DNA of 22,647 bases from Acidovorax delafieldii (GCA_002377855.1 DFQQ01000007.1:11880-34526), one strand, 5' to 3'; shown: positions 6,288-14,515, numbered from the stretch's first letter. Notes: generated from the sequence alone by a model not told the origin. Program-made: numbers and translations.

Positions 6288-6989
6288 TCACACATCAAGG
6301 CAATACCCCATGCCCCGGTGTGTGCTGATGTATTCACGCGCAGGGTCCACCTCGCGCAGCTTGGCGCGCAGCGTCTTGATGTGGGTGTCCACCGTGCGGT
6401 CGGTGCTTTCGCTGTCGTCGCCCCAGGCGGCGGCCAGCAGGGCGTCGCGCGAGTGGATGCGGCCCGCGCTGCGCAGCAGGTGCGACAGCAGCCGGTATTC
6501 GCGGCGTGTGAGCGGCAGGGCCTGGCCGTGCAGTGTGATGCGCTGGCCGGTTGCGTCGTCCACAAAAGGCGTGGCTGCCACGGCGGCGGGCGCCGGCATG
6601 GCGGCGCGGCGCAGCAGGGCCTTGATGCGGGCGGCCAGCTCGCGCGGGCTGAAGGGCTTGGCCAGGTAGTCGTCGGCGCCCAGTTCCAGGCCCAGCACGC
6701 GGTCCAGCTCCTCGCCCCGGGCGCTGAGCATCAGCACCGGCGTGGCCTGGCGTTGGCGCAGCGCAGCGGCGGCTTGCCCGTGGCGCACGTCGCGCAGCAG
6801 GTCCAGCCCGCAGCCATCGGGCAGGCCCACGTCCAGCACCAGCAGGTCAAACGGCTGGCGCTGCATTTGCTGGCGTGCATCCTGCACCAGCAGGCAGTGC
6901 GTCACCTGCAGGCCATCGCGCTCCAGCGCATAGGCCACGGTGCGGGCGATGGCGGGGTCGTCTTCCAGCAGCAGCAGACGTGCGGACAT
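6288..6989 (-). CDS. creB: Response regulator CreB (OmpR/PhoB family)
   Basis: A 233-residue response regulator (E. coli CreB has 229). The receiver domain (about 1-120) has the acidic pair Glu9-Asp10, phospho-acceptor Asp53 (LVLDVGLPDG) and Lys111 (YLAKPFSP). A winged-helix domain (about 135-230) shows the DNA-recognition segment STDRTVDTHIKTLRAKL. Phosphorylated by CreC, it should activate genes with the TTCAC-N6-TTCAC tag, of which a perfect copy lies upstream of creD. The ATG is six bases after the marC stop, so creB is probably transcribed with marC. No cre-tag is visible upstream of marC, so autoregulation is not indicated. Confidence 0.95.
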   Translation of the reverse strand: MSARLLLLEDDPAIARTVAYALERDGLQVTHCLLVQDARQQMQRQPFDLLVLDVGLPDGCGLDLLRDVRHGQAAAALRQRQATPVLMLSARGEELDRVLGLELGADDYLAKPFSPRELAARIKALLRRAAMPAPAAVAATPFVDDATGQRITLHGQALPLTRREYRLLSHLLRSAGRIHSRDALLAAAWGDDSESTDRTVDTHIKTLRAKLREVDPAREYISTHRGMGYCLDV

Positions 6990-6995
6990 GGGCGG

Positions 6996-7631
6996 TCAAC
7001 GGGCCACAAGTACAGGGAACAGTTTGCCCAGCCCGTCGGCCATCACCTCCACGGCCAGGGCCGCCAGAATCAGGCCCATCAGCCGCGTCATCACGTTGAT
7101 GCCCGTCTTGCCCAGCACGCGGGCAATCGGGTCGGCCAGCGAGAAGCACACGGCCGTGGCCAGTGCAATCACCACGCCGTAGCCCACCAGGGCAGCGTGC
7201 TGCCAGACGTTTTGCGCCCGGTCGGCATAAATCACCACCGTGGACATGCTCGCGGGCCCCGTGAGCAGAGGAATGGTGAGCGGCACCACGGCAATGCTGC
7301 TGCCGGCGGCGGCTTTCTCCGCGCCTTCTTCCAGCTCATGCGTGAGGGGCTTGGCCTCTGCCGGCTGGGCGTTGAGCATGTTCATCGCGCTGATCAGCAG
7401 CAGCATGCCGCCGCCCACCTGAAAGCTCTGCAGTGAAATGTTGAAAAACTCCAGAATCTGCAGCCCCAGCACGGCACAGGCGGCGATCACGCAGAACGAG
7501 GCAAATGCGGCCGTGCGGATCGTGGCGCGTCGCTGTGCCGCGGAAAAGCCCTGGGTGTAGTGGATGAAGAAAGGAACGATGGCCAGCGGGTTGACGATGG
7601 CCAGCAGGGTGATGAGGGGCTTGAGATCCAT
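6996..7631 (-). CDS. marC: MarC family (UPF0056) inner-membrane protein
   Basis: A 211-residue multi-spanning membrane protein with about six hydrophobic helices. It shows the family signatures VNPLAIVPFFIHYTQGFS near the N-terminus and VVPLTIPLLTGPASMSTVV in the middle (E. coli MarC has 221 residues). Members are often called NAAT transporters; transport of small neutral amino acids is shown only for a few archaeal relatives, and E. coli MarC is not needed for multidrug resistance. The start is the ATG at 7629-7631 with GGAG eight bases ahead; the longer open frame to 8591 runs antisense to the dienelactone hydrolase gene and is not real. It is the first gene of a marC-creB(-creC) unit, which suggests a membrane function tied to the Cre regulon, though co-transcription is inferred only from the six-base gap. 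Confidence 0.9.
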   Translation of the reverse strand: MDLKPLITLLAIVNPLAIVPFFIHYTQGFSAAQRRATIRTAAFASFCVIAACAVLGLQILEFFNISLQSFQVGGGMLLLISAMNMLNAQPAEAKPLTHELEEGAEKAAAGSSIAVVPLTIPLLTGPASMSTVVIYADRAQNVWQHAALVGYGVVIALATAVCFSLADPIARVLGKTGINVMTRLMGLILAALAVEVMADGLGKLFPVLVAR

Positions 7632-7826
7632 CAGAGGGCTCCGGAAACAGGAGTGGGTGAAAGTGGTGGGCAGCGGCGCAGGCGGGCGCCCACACGCTGG
7701 CCCCGCACGGCGGCGAGCCCCGCCGGGCCAATGCCGAGCCCTGCGCTGGTGTTTACAACGATCTTGTCCATGGAATGCCGTCTGCTGCAAGAATGGCGCA
7801 TTGGAACAGTTTTCAGGAGCAACCAC

Positions 7827-8516
7827 ATGGGTCAATTCGTCGATTTGAAGTCTGCCGATGGTTTTGTGCTGCCCGCCTGGGTGGCAGAGCCCGATACAGC
7901 GCGCCGGGGTGCTGTCGTGGTGCTGCAAGAGATTTTCGGGGTGAACTCGCACATCCGCGCCGTGGCCGACCGCTTTGCTGCGCGCGGCTACCTGGCGGTG
8001 GCCCCGTCCACCTTCCACCGCGTCAAGCCCGGCGTGGAGCTGGGCTACACCGCCGACGATATGCAGGCCGGCATGGAACTCAAAGCCGCTGTGGAGGCCC
8101 TGCCTGCCCCCGGCGTGATGCCCGACATCCAGGCCGCCATTGACTACGCCGCCCAGCGCAGCGGCCGCAAGGTGGGCATCGTGGGCTTTTGCTGGGGTGG
8201 CCTGCTGACCTGGCGCGCCGCCTGCACGCTCACGGGCCTGTCGGCCGCCGTGCCTTATTACGGTGGCGGCATGACCACGCCGGAAGAAGCGGCCCGCAAG
8301 CCGCTGGTGCCCGTGCTGGCCCACTTTGGCGAGCGCGACCACTGGATCCCGCTGGACAGCGTGCAGGCCTTTGACCGCGCCCAGCCTGGCGTGGAAGTGC
8401 ATGTGTACCAGGCCGACCACGGCTTCAACTGCGACCAGCGCGGCAGCTACGACGAGGCCGCCGCCCTCACGGCCCGCGACCGCACGCTGGCGTTCTTCGA
8501 CAAGCACCTGGGCTGA
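7827..8516 (+). CDS. Dienelactone hydrolase family protein (carboxymethylenebutenolidase-like)
   Basis: A 229-residue alpha/beta hydrolase with the dienelactone hydrolase triad: Cys122 as nucleophile in G-F-C-W-G-G, Asp171 (GERDHW) and His198 (DHGFN). The activating Glu35 in QEIFG is typical of true dienelactone hydrolases. The classic reaction opens dienelactone to maleylacetate in chloroaromatic degradation, but housekeeping paralogues outside such clusters are common and their substrates unknown. No aromatic degradation genes are nearby, so a general role is more likely. The ATG is preceded by CAGGAG (7815-7820). It is divergent from marC across 195 bases and is followed on the same strand by an amidohydrolase. 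No signal peptide is present, so it is cytoplasmic. Confidence 0.93.
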   Translation: MGQFVDLKSADGFVLPAWVAEPDTARRGAVVVLQEIFGVNSHIRAVADRFAARGYLAVAPSTFHRVKPGVELGYTADDMQAGMELKAAVEALPAPGVMPDIQAAIDYAAQRSGRKVGIVGFCWGGLLTWRAACTLTGLSAAVPYYGGGMTTPEEAARKPLVPVLAHFGERDHWIPLDSVQAFDRAQPGVEVHVYQADHGFNCDQRGSYDEAAALTARDRTLAFFDKHLG

Positions 8517-8603
8517 CCGCCCCTGGCAGGGCCCGCAGCATCCTCGCTGCGTGGCTGTGCGGGTGGGTGCAGGGTGGGGCATTGCATTCAACCGGGATAA
8601 GCC

Positions 8604-9551
8604 ATGGCCAGCTGCATTCGAAAGTTCAAGCCTTTTGGAGCTCTAGCGCCCATAAAACAAGCGCTGATAGCTATCTCTTTTATAGCATCTATCGGCCTGA
8701 CCCAAGCGGGCGCCTACACCGGCCCGCTGTTCGACGCCCACCTTCATTACAACGAAGAGGCCTGGAACGGCACCGCAGGCCCCCACCCGCCCGCCGACGT
8801 GCTGGCGCGCATGCAGGCCAGCGGGGTGCGGGCCATCGTCGCCAATTCGCGGCCCAATGCGGGCTCGCTGGCGTTGGCTGCCCTGCCGCAGATGCGCGAA
8901 GCGGGCATTGCCGTGGTGCCCTTTGTTCGTCTTTATCGCAACCGGGCCGACTACACGGGCTGGCCGCGTGACGAATCCATCTACGACATGGTGCTGGCCG
9001 AACTGGAGCGAGGCACGGCGTCCGGCCCGTACCGTGGCATTGGCGAATTCCACCTGTACGACAGCGCGGATGCCGACGGCCCCGTGGCCCGCAAACTGAT
9101 GCAGCTGGCCGAGCAGCGTCGCCTGGTGGTGCTGGCCCATGTGGACGATGTGTCCATCGACAAACTCATGGCCCACACCGCCAGCGCGGGCCAGCAGGTG
9201 CGCCTGGTCTGGGCCCACACGGGCATTGGTGGGGCGCCATCGGATCGGGTGGACGCCCTGCTGGCCCGCTACCCAGGGCTCGTGGGCGAGCTGTCCTACC
9301 GGCCAGGGCTGGTGTGCGAGGGCGGGCAACTTTGCCCCGCATGGCGCGCGCTGCTGCTGAAATACCCCGATCGTTTCGTGATCGGTTCGGACACCTGGGT
9401 GAACCAGCGCTGGCAACACTACCAGGCGCTGATGCAGGACTACCGCACCTGGCTCGGAGGGCTGCCAGCCCATGTGGCGCAGCGCGTGGCATGGGGCAAT
9501 GCGGCGGCGTTGTTCGGGGTGTCCGCCGCCACGCCCGATCACAAGAACTGA
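8604..9551 (+). CDS. Secreted amidohydrolase family protein (TIM-barrel metal hydrolase)
   Basis: A 315-residue protein with a predicted signal peptide (basic n-region to residue 9, hydrophobic core about 20-32, likely cleavage after QAGA near residue 37). The mature part has amidohydrolase-superfamily motifs: metal-binding His46-x-His48 (FDAHLHY), GEFHLY near residue 150, LAHVDD, WAHTGIGG and a late Asp in GSDTW. The substrate is unknown; related proteins are annotated as amidohydrolase or TatD-like. Residues 14-28, including most of the hydrophobic core, are encoded by a copy of the dispersed palindromic repeat, so this export signal appears to have arisen or been remodelled by repeat insertion. 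The ribosome site before the ATG is weak (GGGATAA). It converges with the chemoreceptor gene across a hairpin-rich 91 bases. Confidence 0.85.
   Translation: MASCIRKFKPFGALAPIKQALIAISFIASIGLTQAGAYTGPLFDAHLHYNEEAWNGTAGPHPPADVLARMQASGVRAIVANSRPNAGSLALAALPQMREAGIAVVPFVRLYRNRADYTGWPRDESIYDMVLAELERGTASGPYRGIGEFHLYDSADADGPVARKLMQLAEQRRLVVLAHVDDVSIDKLMAHTASAGQQVRLVWAHTGIGGAPSDRVDALLARYPGLVGELSYRPGLVCEGGQLCPAWRALLLKYPDRFVIGSDTWVNQRWQHYQALMQDYRTWLGGLPAHVAQRVAWGNAAALFGVSAATPDHKN
8645..8687 (-). repeat. Dispersed palindromic repeat, copy C, inside a coding region
   Basis: AGCGCCCATAAAACAAGCGC followed by the module AGCTAT...TATAGCA. The copy runs in the opposite orientation to B and is read through in frame as residues 14-28 of the secreted amidohydrolase. 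Confidence 0.8.
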
Positions 9552-9571
9552 GAGCAAGGTCCGAACGCAAG

Positions 9572-9640
9572 GTTCGAGCGCGGCGGCTGCGGTTGAGCGA
9601 CTGAGCGACTGAGCGCTCGCTCGCACCCCTGGCAGCCGCC
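9572..9640. terminator. Hairpin cluster between convergent genes, possible bidirectional terminator
   Basis: GGCGGCTGC (9582-9590) pairs with GCAGCCGCC (9632-9640). Within the loop GAGCG pairs with CGCTC, and the octamer GAGCGACT is repeated in tandem. A small CGAAC/GTTCG hairpin precedes it. There is no T-run, so termination, if any, would depend on the very stable stem. It lies between the convergent amidohydrolase and chemoreceptor genes. Confidence 0.5.
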
Positions 9641-9642
9641 CC

Positions 9643-11235
9643 TCAGGCTGCTGTGATCTGAGGCATGCGTGCCGGCCGGCGCAGGGCCCCGGCGCCACCG
9701 GCCACCTTGAAGGTGGAGGCCGCCTGTGCCAGGCGGTGGGCCTGCTCACGCAGGCTTTGGGCTGCGGCGGCAGATTCTTCCACCAGGGCCGCATTCTGCT
9801 GCGTGGCCTGATCGAGCTGGGCAATGGCGTTGTTCACCAGCGCAATGCCGTCCGATTGCTCGCGGGCGCTGGCCGCAATGTGGGCCACGACCTCGGTCAC
9901 CCGCTCTACCGAACTCACGATGTTCTGCATGGCCGCGCCAGCGTCCTGCACGAGCTGGGTGCCGGCGCCCACCTTCTCCACGCTGGTCGAGATCAGGCCC
10001 TTGATCTCTTTGGCGGCCTCGGCGCTGCGCTGGGCCAGGCTGCGCACTTCACCCGCCACCACTGCAAAGCCCCGGCCCTGCTCGCCAGCGCGGGCGGCTT
10101 CCACGGCCGCATTGAGGGCCAGGATGTTCGTCTGGAAGGCAATGCCGTCGATGGTGCCGATGATGTCGGCGATGCGGCGCGAACTGGTGTGGATGTCTTC
10201 CATGGTTTCCACCACCTGGGCCACGATGCTGCCGCCTTGTGAGGCCACCTCGGCCGCCGAAGAGGCGAGGGCGCTGGCTGTGCGTGCAGCGTCGGCCGAC
10301 TGCTGCACGGTCGCCGTGAACTGCTCCATCGACGAAGCCGTCTGCTGCAGGTTGGAGGCGGTGTGCTCGGTGCGCGAAGACAGGTCTTGCGTGCCTCCGG
10401 CAATCTGGTCGCTGGCGCTGGCGATCTGGTCGCCCGCGTCGCGGATCTGCCCGATCACCGAAGCCAGCGAGTGCTGCATGTCCCCCAGCGCGCGCAGCAA
10501 CTGGCCGGTTTCGTCGCTGCGCGTGCTGACCACGGTGGTGGTCAGGTCGCCGTGGGCAATGGTGTCGGCCACGGCCACCGAATCGCTCAGCGGCAGAGTG
10601 ATGCTGCGCGTGATGGTGATGGCCAGCACCATCCCTAGGCCGCAGGTGATGGCGCCCAGCGCGATCAGCCAGTAGCGGGCCTTGTCGTTCGCGGCCTTGA
10701 TGGGCGCGGCCGATTCGTCCAGCGCCTTGCGCTGCATCTCCATCAGCGCTTCCACGCGGGCCATGTACTGCTTGGCGGCAGGCACGAAGCGCGATTCAAG
10801 CAGCGCGTCGGCCTGCTCGCTGTTCCCGTCTCGGCGCAGGCGGATCACTTCGTCGCGGGCATCGGTGTAGCTGCTGCGCAGCGTGCCGATGTCGCCGAAC
10901 AGCGCGCGCTCCGCGTCGGTCTGCATCAGGGTCTCGACTTTTTTCAAAATCTCGGTGGTGGTGCTGGCCGAGAGCTTTTGCTCCTCGGCAAAGTAGGTCG
11001 ACAGGGACGCATCGCTGCTTTTGGCAATGGCCGTGGTGCGACGCACGGCGGTGTGGATCAGGCGGTACCAGTCGCTGATGAGGCGTTCCTTGGCCAGCGG
11101 TTGCTCGATCACGGCCTGGGTGGAAGCAGAAGCGGTTTGCAGTTGCCATACCCCCAGCAGCGTGCCCAGCAGCGATAAAGCCAAGAGCAACCCAAAACCC
11201 AGGGAGAGGCGTTTTCCAATGGCGATTTGATTCAT
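9643..11235 (-). CDS. Methyl-accepting chemotaxis protein
   Basis: A 530-residue chemoreceptor. Transmembrane helix 1 is near residues 11-31, followed by a periplasmic four-helix-bundle ligand domain (about 32-188), helix 2 near 190-212, HAMP (about 213-265) and a long cytoplasmic coiled-coil signalling domain. The conserved hairpin tip is intact (DGIAFQTNILALNAAVEAARAG, split here around residues 366-388) and binds CheA and CheW; flanking Glu/Gln-rich helices carry methylation sites. The C-terminus ends PQITAA, without an NWETF-type CheR/CheB tether. The ligand is unknown and no chemotaxis genes are adjacent, so this is an orphan receptor. I start it at the ATG at 11235 (MNQIAIGKRL), the usual N-terminus for this type; the open frame extends to 11304, and no clear ribosome site decides between them. 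Confidence 0.92.
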   Translation of the reverse strand: MNQIAIGKRLSLGFGLLLALSLLGTLLGVWQLQTASASTQAVIEQPLAKERLISDWYRLIHTAVRRTTAIAKSSDASLSTYFAEEQKLSASTTTEILKKVETLMQTDAERALFGDIGTLRSSYTDARDEVIRLRRDGNSEQADALLESRFVPAAKQYMARVEALMEMQRKALDESAAPIKAANDKARYWLIALGAITCGLGMVLAITITRSITLPLSDSVAVADTIAHGDLTTTVVSTRSDETGQLLRALGDMQHSLASVIGQIRDAGDQIASASDQIAGGTQDLSSRTEHTASNLQQTASSMEQFTATVQQSADAARTASALASSAAEVASQGGSIVAQVVETMEDIHTSSRRIADIIGTIDGIAFQTNILALNAAVEAARAGEQGRGFAVVAGEVRSLAQRSAEAAKEIKGLISTSVEKVGAGTQLVQDAGAAMQNIVSSVERVTEVVAHIAASAREQSDGIALVNNAIAQLDQATQQNAALVEESAAAAQSLREQAHRLAQAASTFKVAGGAGALRRPARMPQITAA

Positions 11236-11427
11236 GAGTGACGTTGATTGAAGTGCGCGGCCGAGATTAATCAGCCCTCCAATGCACAGCTTGAGGAACA
11301 TCAACGCCTGTTACGTTTGTTAACTAGTTCACAAGAGTTAACGTTTTACCTCTCGTTTGCAAGTGTGGATTCGCAGAGAAAAAACTTGTCTGAGGAGCAA
11401 TCGGCGCCGTCCAGAAAGCGCTGTCTG
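11236..11427. other. Upstream region of the chemoreceptor gene
   Basis: An AT-richer stretch than its surroundings, containing two copies of the palindrome GTTAAC (11319-11324 and 11337-11342). It should hold the chemoreceptor promoter. I could not find a convincing sigma-28 (flagellar) promoter. Confidence 0.4.
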
Positions 11428-11442
11428 CTATAAATTTTGTAG
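11403..11442 (-). repeat. Dispersed palindromic repeat, copy F (degenerate)
   Basis: GGCGCC...AAAGCGCTG is followed by GCTATAAATTTTGTAG, in the same module order and orientation as copies C, D and E. It covers the last codons and the stop of the DUF72 gene on the minus strand. Confidence 0.6.
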
Positions 11443-12255
11443 TGCAGGTTTGGTGTGTTCGATAGGGCCGGGGTCGGCAGCGTGCACGGCGTTGTGCAGG
11501 TCCAGCGCGTTGCCTGCGGCCGCGCCACTGGCCGTGTTGTCGAAGACGCACCACACCTGCTGGGCTTCGTGGGCGGCCGTTTGCAGGCGCGCCGCCAGCG
11601 CGTCAATCAGCCCTGCGTCGTAGGCAGAGTAGTAAATGCGCGGAGAGCCGTGCAGCCGGCAATAGACCAGCCCGGGCCAGCCGCCGGGTGCCCGCCCTGG
11701 CGCGTGCAGCACAGGGTCTGCCAGCACCCGGCCCGCGTGCCAGTGGGCCAACAGCGCGTCCGCTTCGGGCGTGAACCAGCTGGCGTGGCGGGGCTCCACG
11801 GCCAGCGAAACGGTGCCCTGCAGCCGCCGTACGTCCCCGAAAAACGCATCCGCCGTGGCATGGTCGAGCGCCAGGCTGGGTGGCAGCTGAACCAGCATGC
11901 AGCCCAGGCGGCTACCCAGGCCTTCCACCTGGGCGACGAACGCCTGCAGCAGCGCTGAGGCGCCTTGCAGCCGTGCGTCGTGGGTGATGCTGCGGGGCAG
12001 CTTGACGCAAAAGCGAAATGCGGGCGGCGTGGCGGCAGCCCAGCGCTCGTACGTGCTGCGCTGGTGGGGGCGGTAGAACGAGGAGTTGATCTCCACCGCC
12101 CCCAGGTGCCGGGCGTACCGCGCGAGGTGTGGCTCCGCAGGTTCGGTGGTGGCAAAGCGGTGCTGGCTGGTGCGTGGCAGGCTCCAGCCCGCGGTGCCGA
12201 TGTGGATTGCGGCGGGTGGCTGCGATGGGCGGGGGTCTGGGGTAGCGGCATTCAT
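11428..12255 (-). CDS. DUF72 domain protein (YecE family)
   Basis: A 275-residue DUF72 protein with a TIM-barrel-like fold. The family landmarks are IGTAGW (residues 19-24), EINSSFY (55-61), FCVKLPRSITH (82-92), a central LVQLPPS and a late CVFDNTASGAAAGNAL. The biochemical function of DUF72 proteins is not established. The start is the ATG at 12253-12255 with AGGAG eight bases upstream, which gives a normal family length; the open frame continuing to 12417 runs into corA. It lies 64 bases downstream of corA on the same strand and may be read from the same transcript. Its last two codons and its TAG fall inside a degenerate dispersed repeat. Confidence 0.9.
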   Translation of the reverse strand: MNAATPDPRPSQPPAAIHIGTAGWSLPRTSQHRFATTEPAEPHLARYARHLGAVEINSSFYRPHQRSTYERWAAATPPAFRFCVKLPRSITHDARLQGASALLQAFVAQVEGLGSRLGCMLVQLPPSLALDHATADAFFGDVRRLQGTVSLAVEPRHASWFTPEADALLAHWHAGRVLADPVLHAPGRAPGGWPGLVYCRLHGSPRIYYSAYDAGLIDALAARLQTAAHEAQQVWCVFDNTASGAAAGNALDLHNAVHAADPGPIEHTKPALQNL

Positions 12256-12319
12256 CCGTGCACTCCTGATGGTCATGCACAGGGATGGTGCCCCGTAGGC
12301 CGCGGGGCCGGAGTAGGAA

Positions 12320-13447
12320 TTACCGCCGGGTGCGCGAGAGGTATTGCTTGCGCCAGAACAGCGCCACCAGTGCGACGGCAATGGCCACCATTGACGCCAC
12401 CGCCCACCAAAAGCCATCGGCCTTGTGGATGAGCGGGATGAACTCGAAGTTCATGCCGAAAATGCCCGCAATCAGGTTCAGCGGCAGGAACACGGCGGTG
12501 AGTGCCGTGAGGGTGCGCATGATGTCGTTGGTGCGGTTGCCCTGCACCGAAAAGTGCATTTGCACGGCGGTCTCGGTGCTCTGCTCGAGCCTTCGCACGT
12601 GGTGCACCACGCGCTCAATGTGCTCCAGCACATCGCGGCTGCGCACCTTGAGCAAGTCCAGTTCGCGCTGCGCGGCGGGCGATTCGGGCTGGGCCCAGGT
12701 TTCCAGGGCGTCAATCCAGTCTTGCACAGCGCTGCGCTGGTCTTCGCAGATTTCGTCCAGCTGGTGCAGCGAAAGCCGGGCGTCCAGCAGGGAACTCCAG
12801 TTCACATGCCGCGCGCGCGGCTTGAGCAGTTCGGTCTGCCAGTGGTCGAGCTGGCGGGTGAGTTCGCGGCGCAGATCCAGGTAGCCGTCGACCATGAGGT
12901 TGACCACCCGCAGCATCAGGTCGGCCGGGCTGGCGGGCAGGCGCGAGCCGGGGATGGGGTTAGCGCGGCCTTCGCGCGGGTCGCCGGGTGCGGTGGCCAG
13001 CAGGCGGCCTGCATACGCATCGCGCACGGCGCAGTCGGTGGGGTGCACCGTCAGCAGCACATGGTCGAACACGGCAAAACCCACCGGGCTGGTGTCGATG
13101 CGCCGCAGCACCAATGGGCCCGTGGGTTTTTTCTCGGGCGGGAGCGCGCCGCTGTCGACTTCTGGCGCGGGTGCGGTTGCGGCGCTGGCCAGGCGGCGAA
13201 ACACCAGCAGGTCGTATTGCGAGGTGTAGTCGTAATGCGAAGGCAGCTGCGCGTTGAGCAGGTCAGACACGTGCAGGTCCACCAGTTGCAGGCCGGCCAA
13301 GGCCTGCAGCGCGCCTTGGATTTCCAGCAGGCGGGCCTGGAAAGCGGGGCGCGCTACAGCAATCCACACAAAGCCCTGGACGGGCGGCTGGGCTGGCAAC
13401 TGGGGCAGCTCGGTCACGCCGCCGCTGTGGATGTGGAAAATGCGCAT
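12320..13447 (-). CDS. corA: CorA-type divalent cation transporter
   Basis: A 375-residue protein of the CorA family of magnesium, cobalt or zinc channels. A large cytoplasmic N-terminal domain (to about residue 310) rich in charged helices is followed by two C-terminal helices. The first ends at the signature Gly-Met-Asn (331-333, within GIFGMNFEF), which lines the pore and selects hydrated cations. The loop after it contains PLIHKADG, and the second helix spans about 345-365 before a basic tail, the usual CorA layout. Magnesium transport is likely but ZntB-like zinc transport cannot be excluded from motifs alone. No good ribosome site precedes the ATG. It lies 60 bases downstream of hemB and 64 upstream of the DUF72 gene, all on minus. 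Confidence 0.9.
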   Translation of the reverse strand: MRIFHIHSGGVTELPQLPAQPPVQGFVWIAVARPAFQARLLEIQGALQALAGLQLVDLHVSDLLNAQLPSHYDYTSQYDLLVFRRLASAATAPAPEVDSGALPPEKKPTGPLVLRRIDTSPVGFAVFDHVLLTVHPTDCAVRDAYAGRLLATAPGDPREGRANPIPGSRLPASPADLMLRVVNLMVDGYLDLRRELTRQLDHWQTELLKPRARHVNWSSLLDARLSLHQLDEICEDQRSAVQDWIDALETWAQPESPAAQRELDLLKVRSRDVLEHIERVVHHVRRLEQSTETAVQMHFSVQGNRTNDIMRTLTALTAVFLPLNLIAGIFGMNFEFIPLIHKADGFWWAVASMVAIAVALVALFWRKQYLSRTRR

Positions 13448-13477
13448 GCGGGCAGTGTGGCAGGTGAAAAATGCCTC

Positions 13478-13521
13478 AGGCGCCCATTCATAAAGCGCCA
13501 GAAGCTATTATTTTGATAGCA
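13478..13521 (-). repeat. Dispersed palindromic repeat, copy D, overlapping the hemB stop
   Basis: GGCGCCC...AAAGCGCCAG is followed by AGCTATTATTTTGATAGCA. Read on the minus strand its CTATCAAAATAATAG gives the last three hemB codons, the TAA stop and a tandem in-frame TAG. Confidence 0.85.
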
Positions 13522-14515
13522 ATCTTGCCACGTCGCGCGCAAAATAGGTGAGCACACCGTCGGCGCCTGCGCGCTTGAAAGCCAGCAGGCTTTCCATCAT
13601 CACGGCGTCATGCTGAAGCCAGCCGTTGGCGGCTGCGGCCTTGATCATGGCGTATTCGCCGCTGACCTGGTAGGCGAACGTCGGCACGCGGAACTCATCC
13701 TTCACGCGGCGCACGATGTCCAGGTAGGGCATGCCGGGTTTGACCATCACCATGTCGGCGCCTTCGGCAATGTCGAGGGCCACCTCGCGCAGGGCTTCGT
13801 CGCTGTTGCCGGGGTCCATCTGGTAGACGTTCTTGTCGGCCTTGCCCAGGGCGCCCCGTGTGCCCACCGCATCGCGGAAAGGGCCGTAGAACGCGCTGGC
13901 GTACTTGGCGCTGTAGGCCATGATGCGGGTGTGGATGTGGCCCTGCACTTCAAACGCCTCGCGGATCGCACCGATGCGGCCGTCCATCATGTCGCTGGGC
14001 GCGACGATGTCCACGCCCGCCTCGGCATGGGTGAGGGCCTGTGCGGTGAGGATTTCGACCGTCTGGTCGTTGATGATGTAGCCGGTGTCGTCCAGCACAC
14101 CGTCTTGGCCGTGGCTGGTGTAGGGGTCCAGCGCCACGTCCGTCATCACGCCGAGCTCTGGGAATTCTTTTTTCAGCGCCCGCACCACGCGCGGGATCAG
14201 GCCTTCCGGGTTGCGCGCTTCTTGCCCATCAGGTGTCTTGAGGGAAGGGTCGATGGCCGGGAACAGCGCCATCACCGGAATGCCCAGCTTCACGCAGTCT
14301 TGCGCCACCGGCAGCAGCAGATCCAGGCTCAGGCGTTCCACGCCCGGCATCGATGCCACAGCTTCACGCTGCTGCGTGCCCTCGTGCACAAACACGGGGT
14401 AGATCAGGTCATTGACCGTAACCGCATGCTCGCGCACCAGGCGGCGCGTGAAGGCGTCACGGCGCAGGCGACGGGGGCGGTTCTGAGGGAAGGGGGCGGA
14501 GGTGGGAAGGTGCAT
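13508..14515 (-). CDS. hemB: Delta-aminolevulinic acid dehydratase (porphobilinogen synthase)
   Basis: A 335-residue enzyme that joins two 5-aminolevulinate molecules into porphobilinogen, the second committed step of haem synthesis in the cytoplasm. The two active-site lysines are present: Lys204 (YSAKYAS) and Lys259 (MVKPG). The metal site reads DVALDPYTSHGQDG (126-139), lacking the three Cys of zinc-type enzymes and having Asp instead, as in the Mg-dependent class of Pseudomonas and Bradyrhizobium. The flexible N-terminus (PRRLRRDAFTRRLVREH) is typical. The last residues (LLSK) and the stop come from dispersed repeat copy D. The gene is divergent from a candidate small RNA and from hemJ, which acts later in the same pathway, so the locus is a small haem cluster. 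No strong ribosome site precedes the ATG. Confidence 0.97.
   Translation of the reverse strand: MHLPTSAPFPQNRPRRLRRDAFTRRLVREHAVTVNDLIYPVFVHEGTQQREAVASMPGVERLSLDLLLPVAQDCVKLGIPVMALFPAIDPSLKTPDGQEARNPEGLIPRVVRALKKEFPELGVMTDVALDPYTSHGQDGVLDDTGYIINDQTVEILTAQALTHAEAGVDIVAPSDMMDGRIGAIREAFEVQGHIHTRIMAYSAKYASAFYGPFRDAVGTRGALGKADKNVYQMDPGNSDEALREVALDIAEGADMVMVKPGMPYLDIVRRVKDEFRVPTFAYQVSGEYAMIKAAAANGWLQHDAVMMESLLAFKRAGADGVLTYFARDVARLLSK

Noticed and set aside
9571..9580. GGTTCGAGCG as a tRNA T-arm
   Set aside because: No acceptor, D or anticodon stems fit around it; it is part of a simple CGAAC/GTTCG hairpin.
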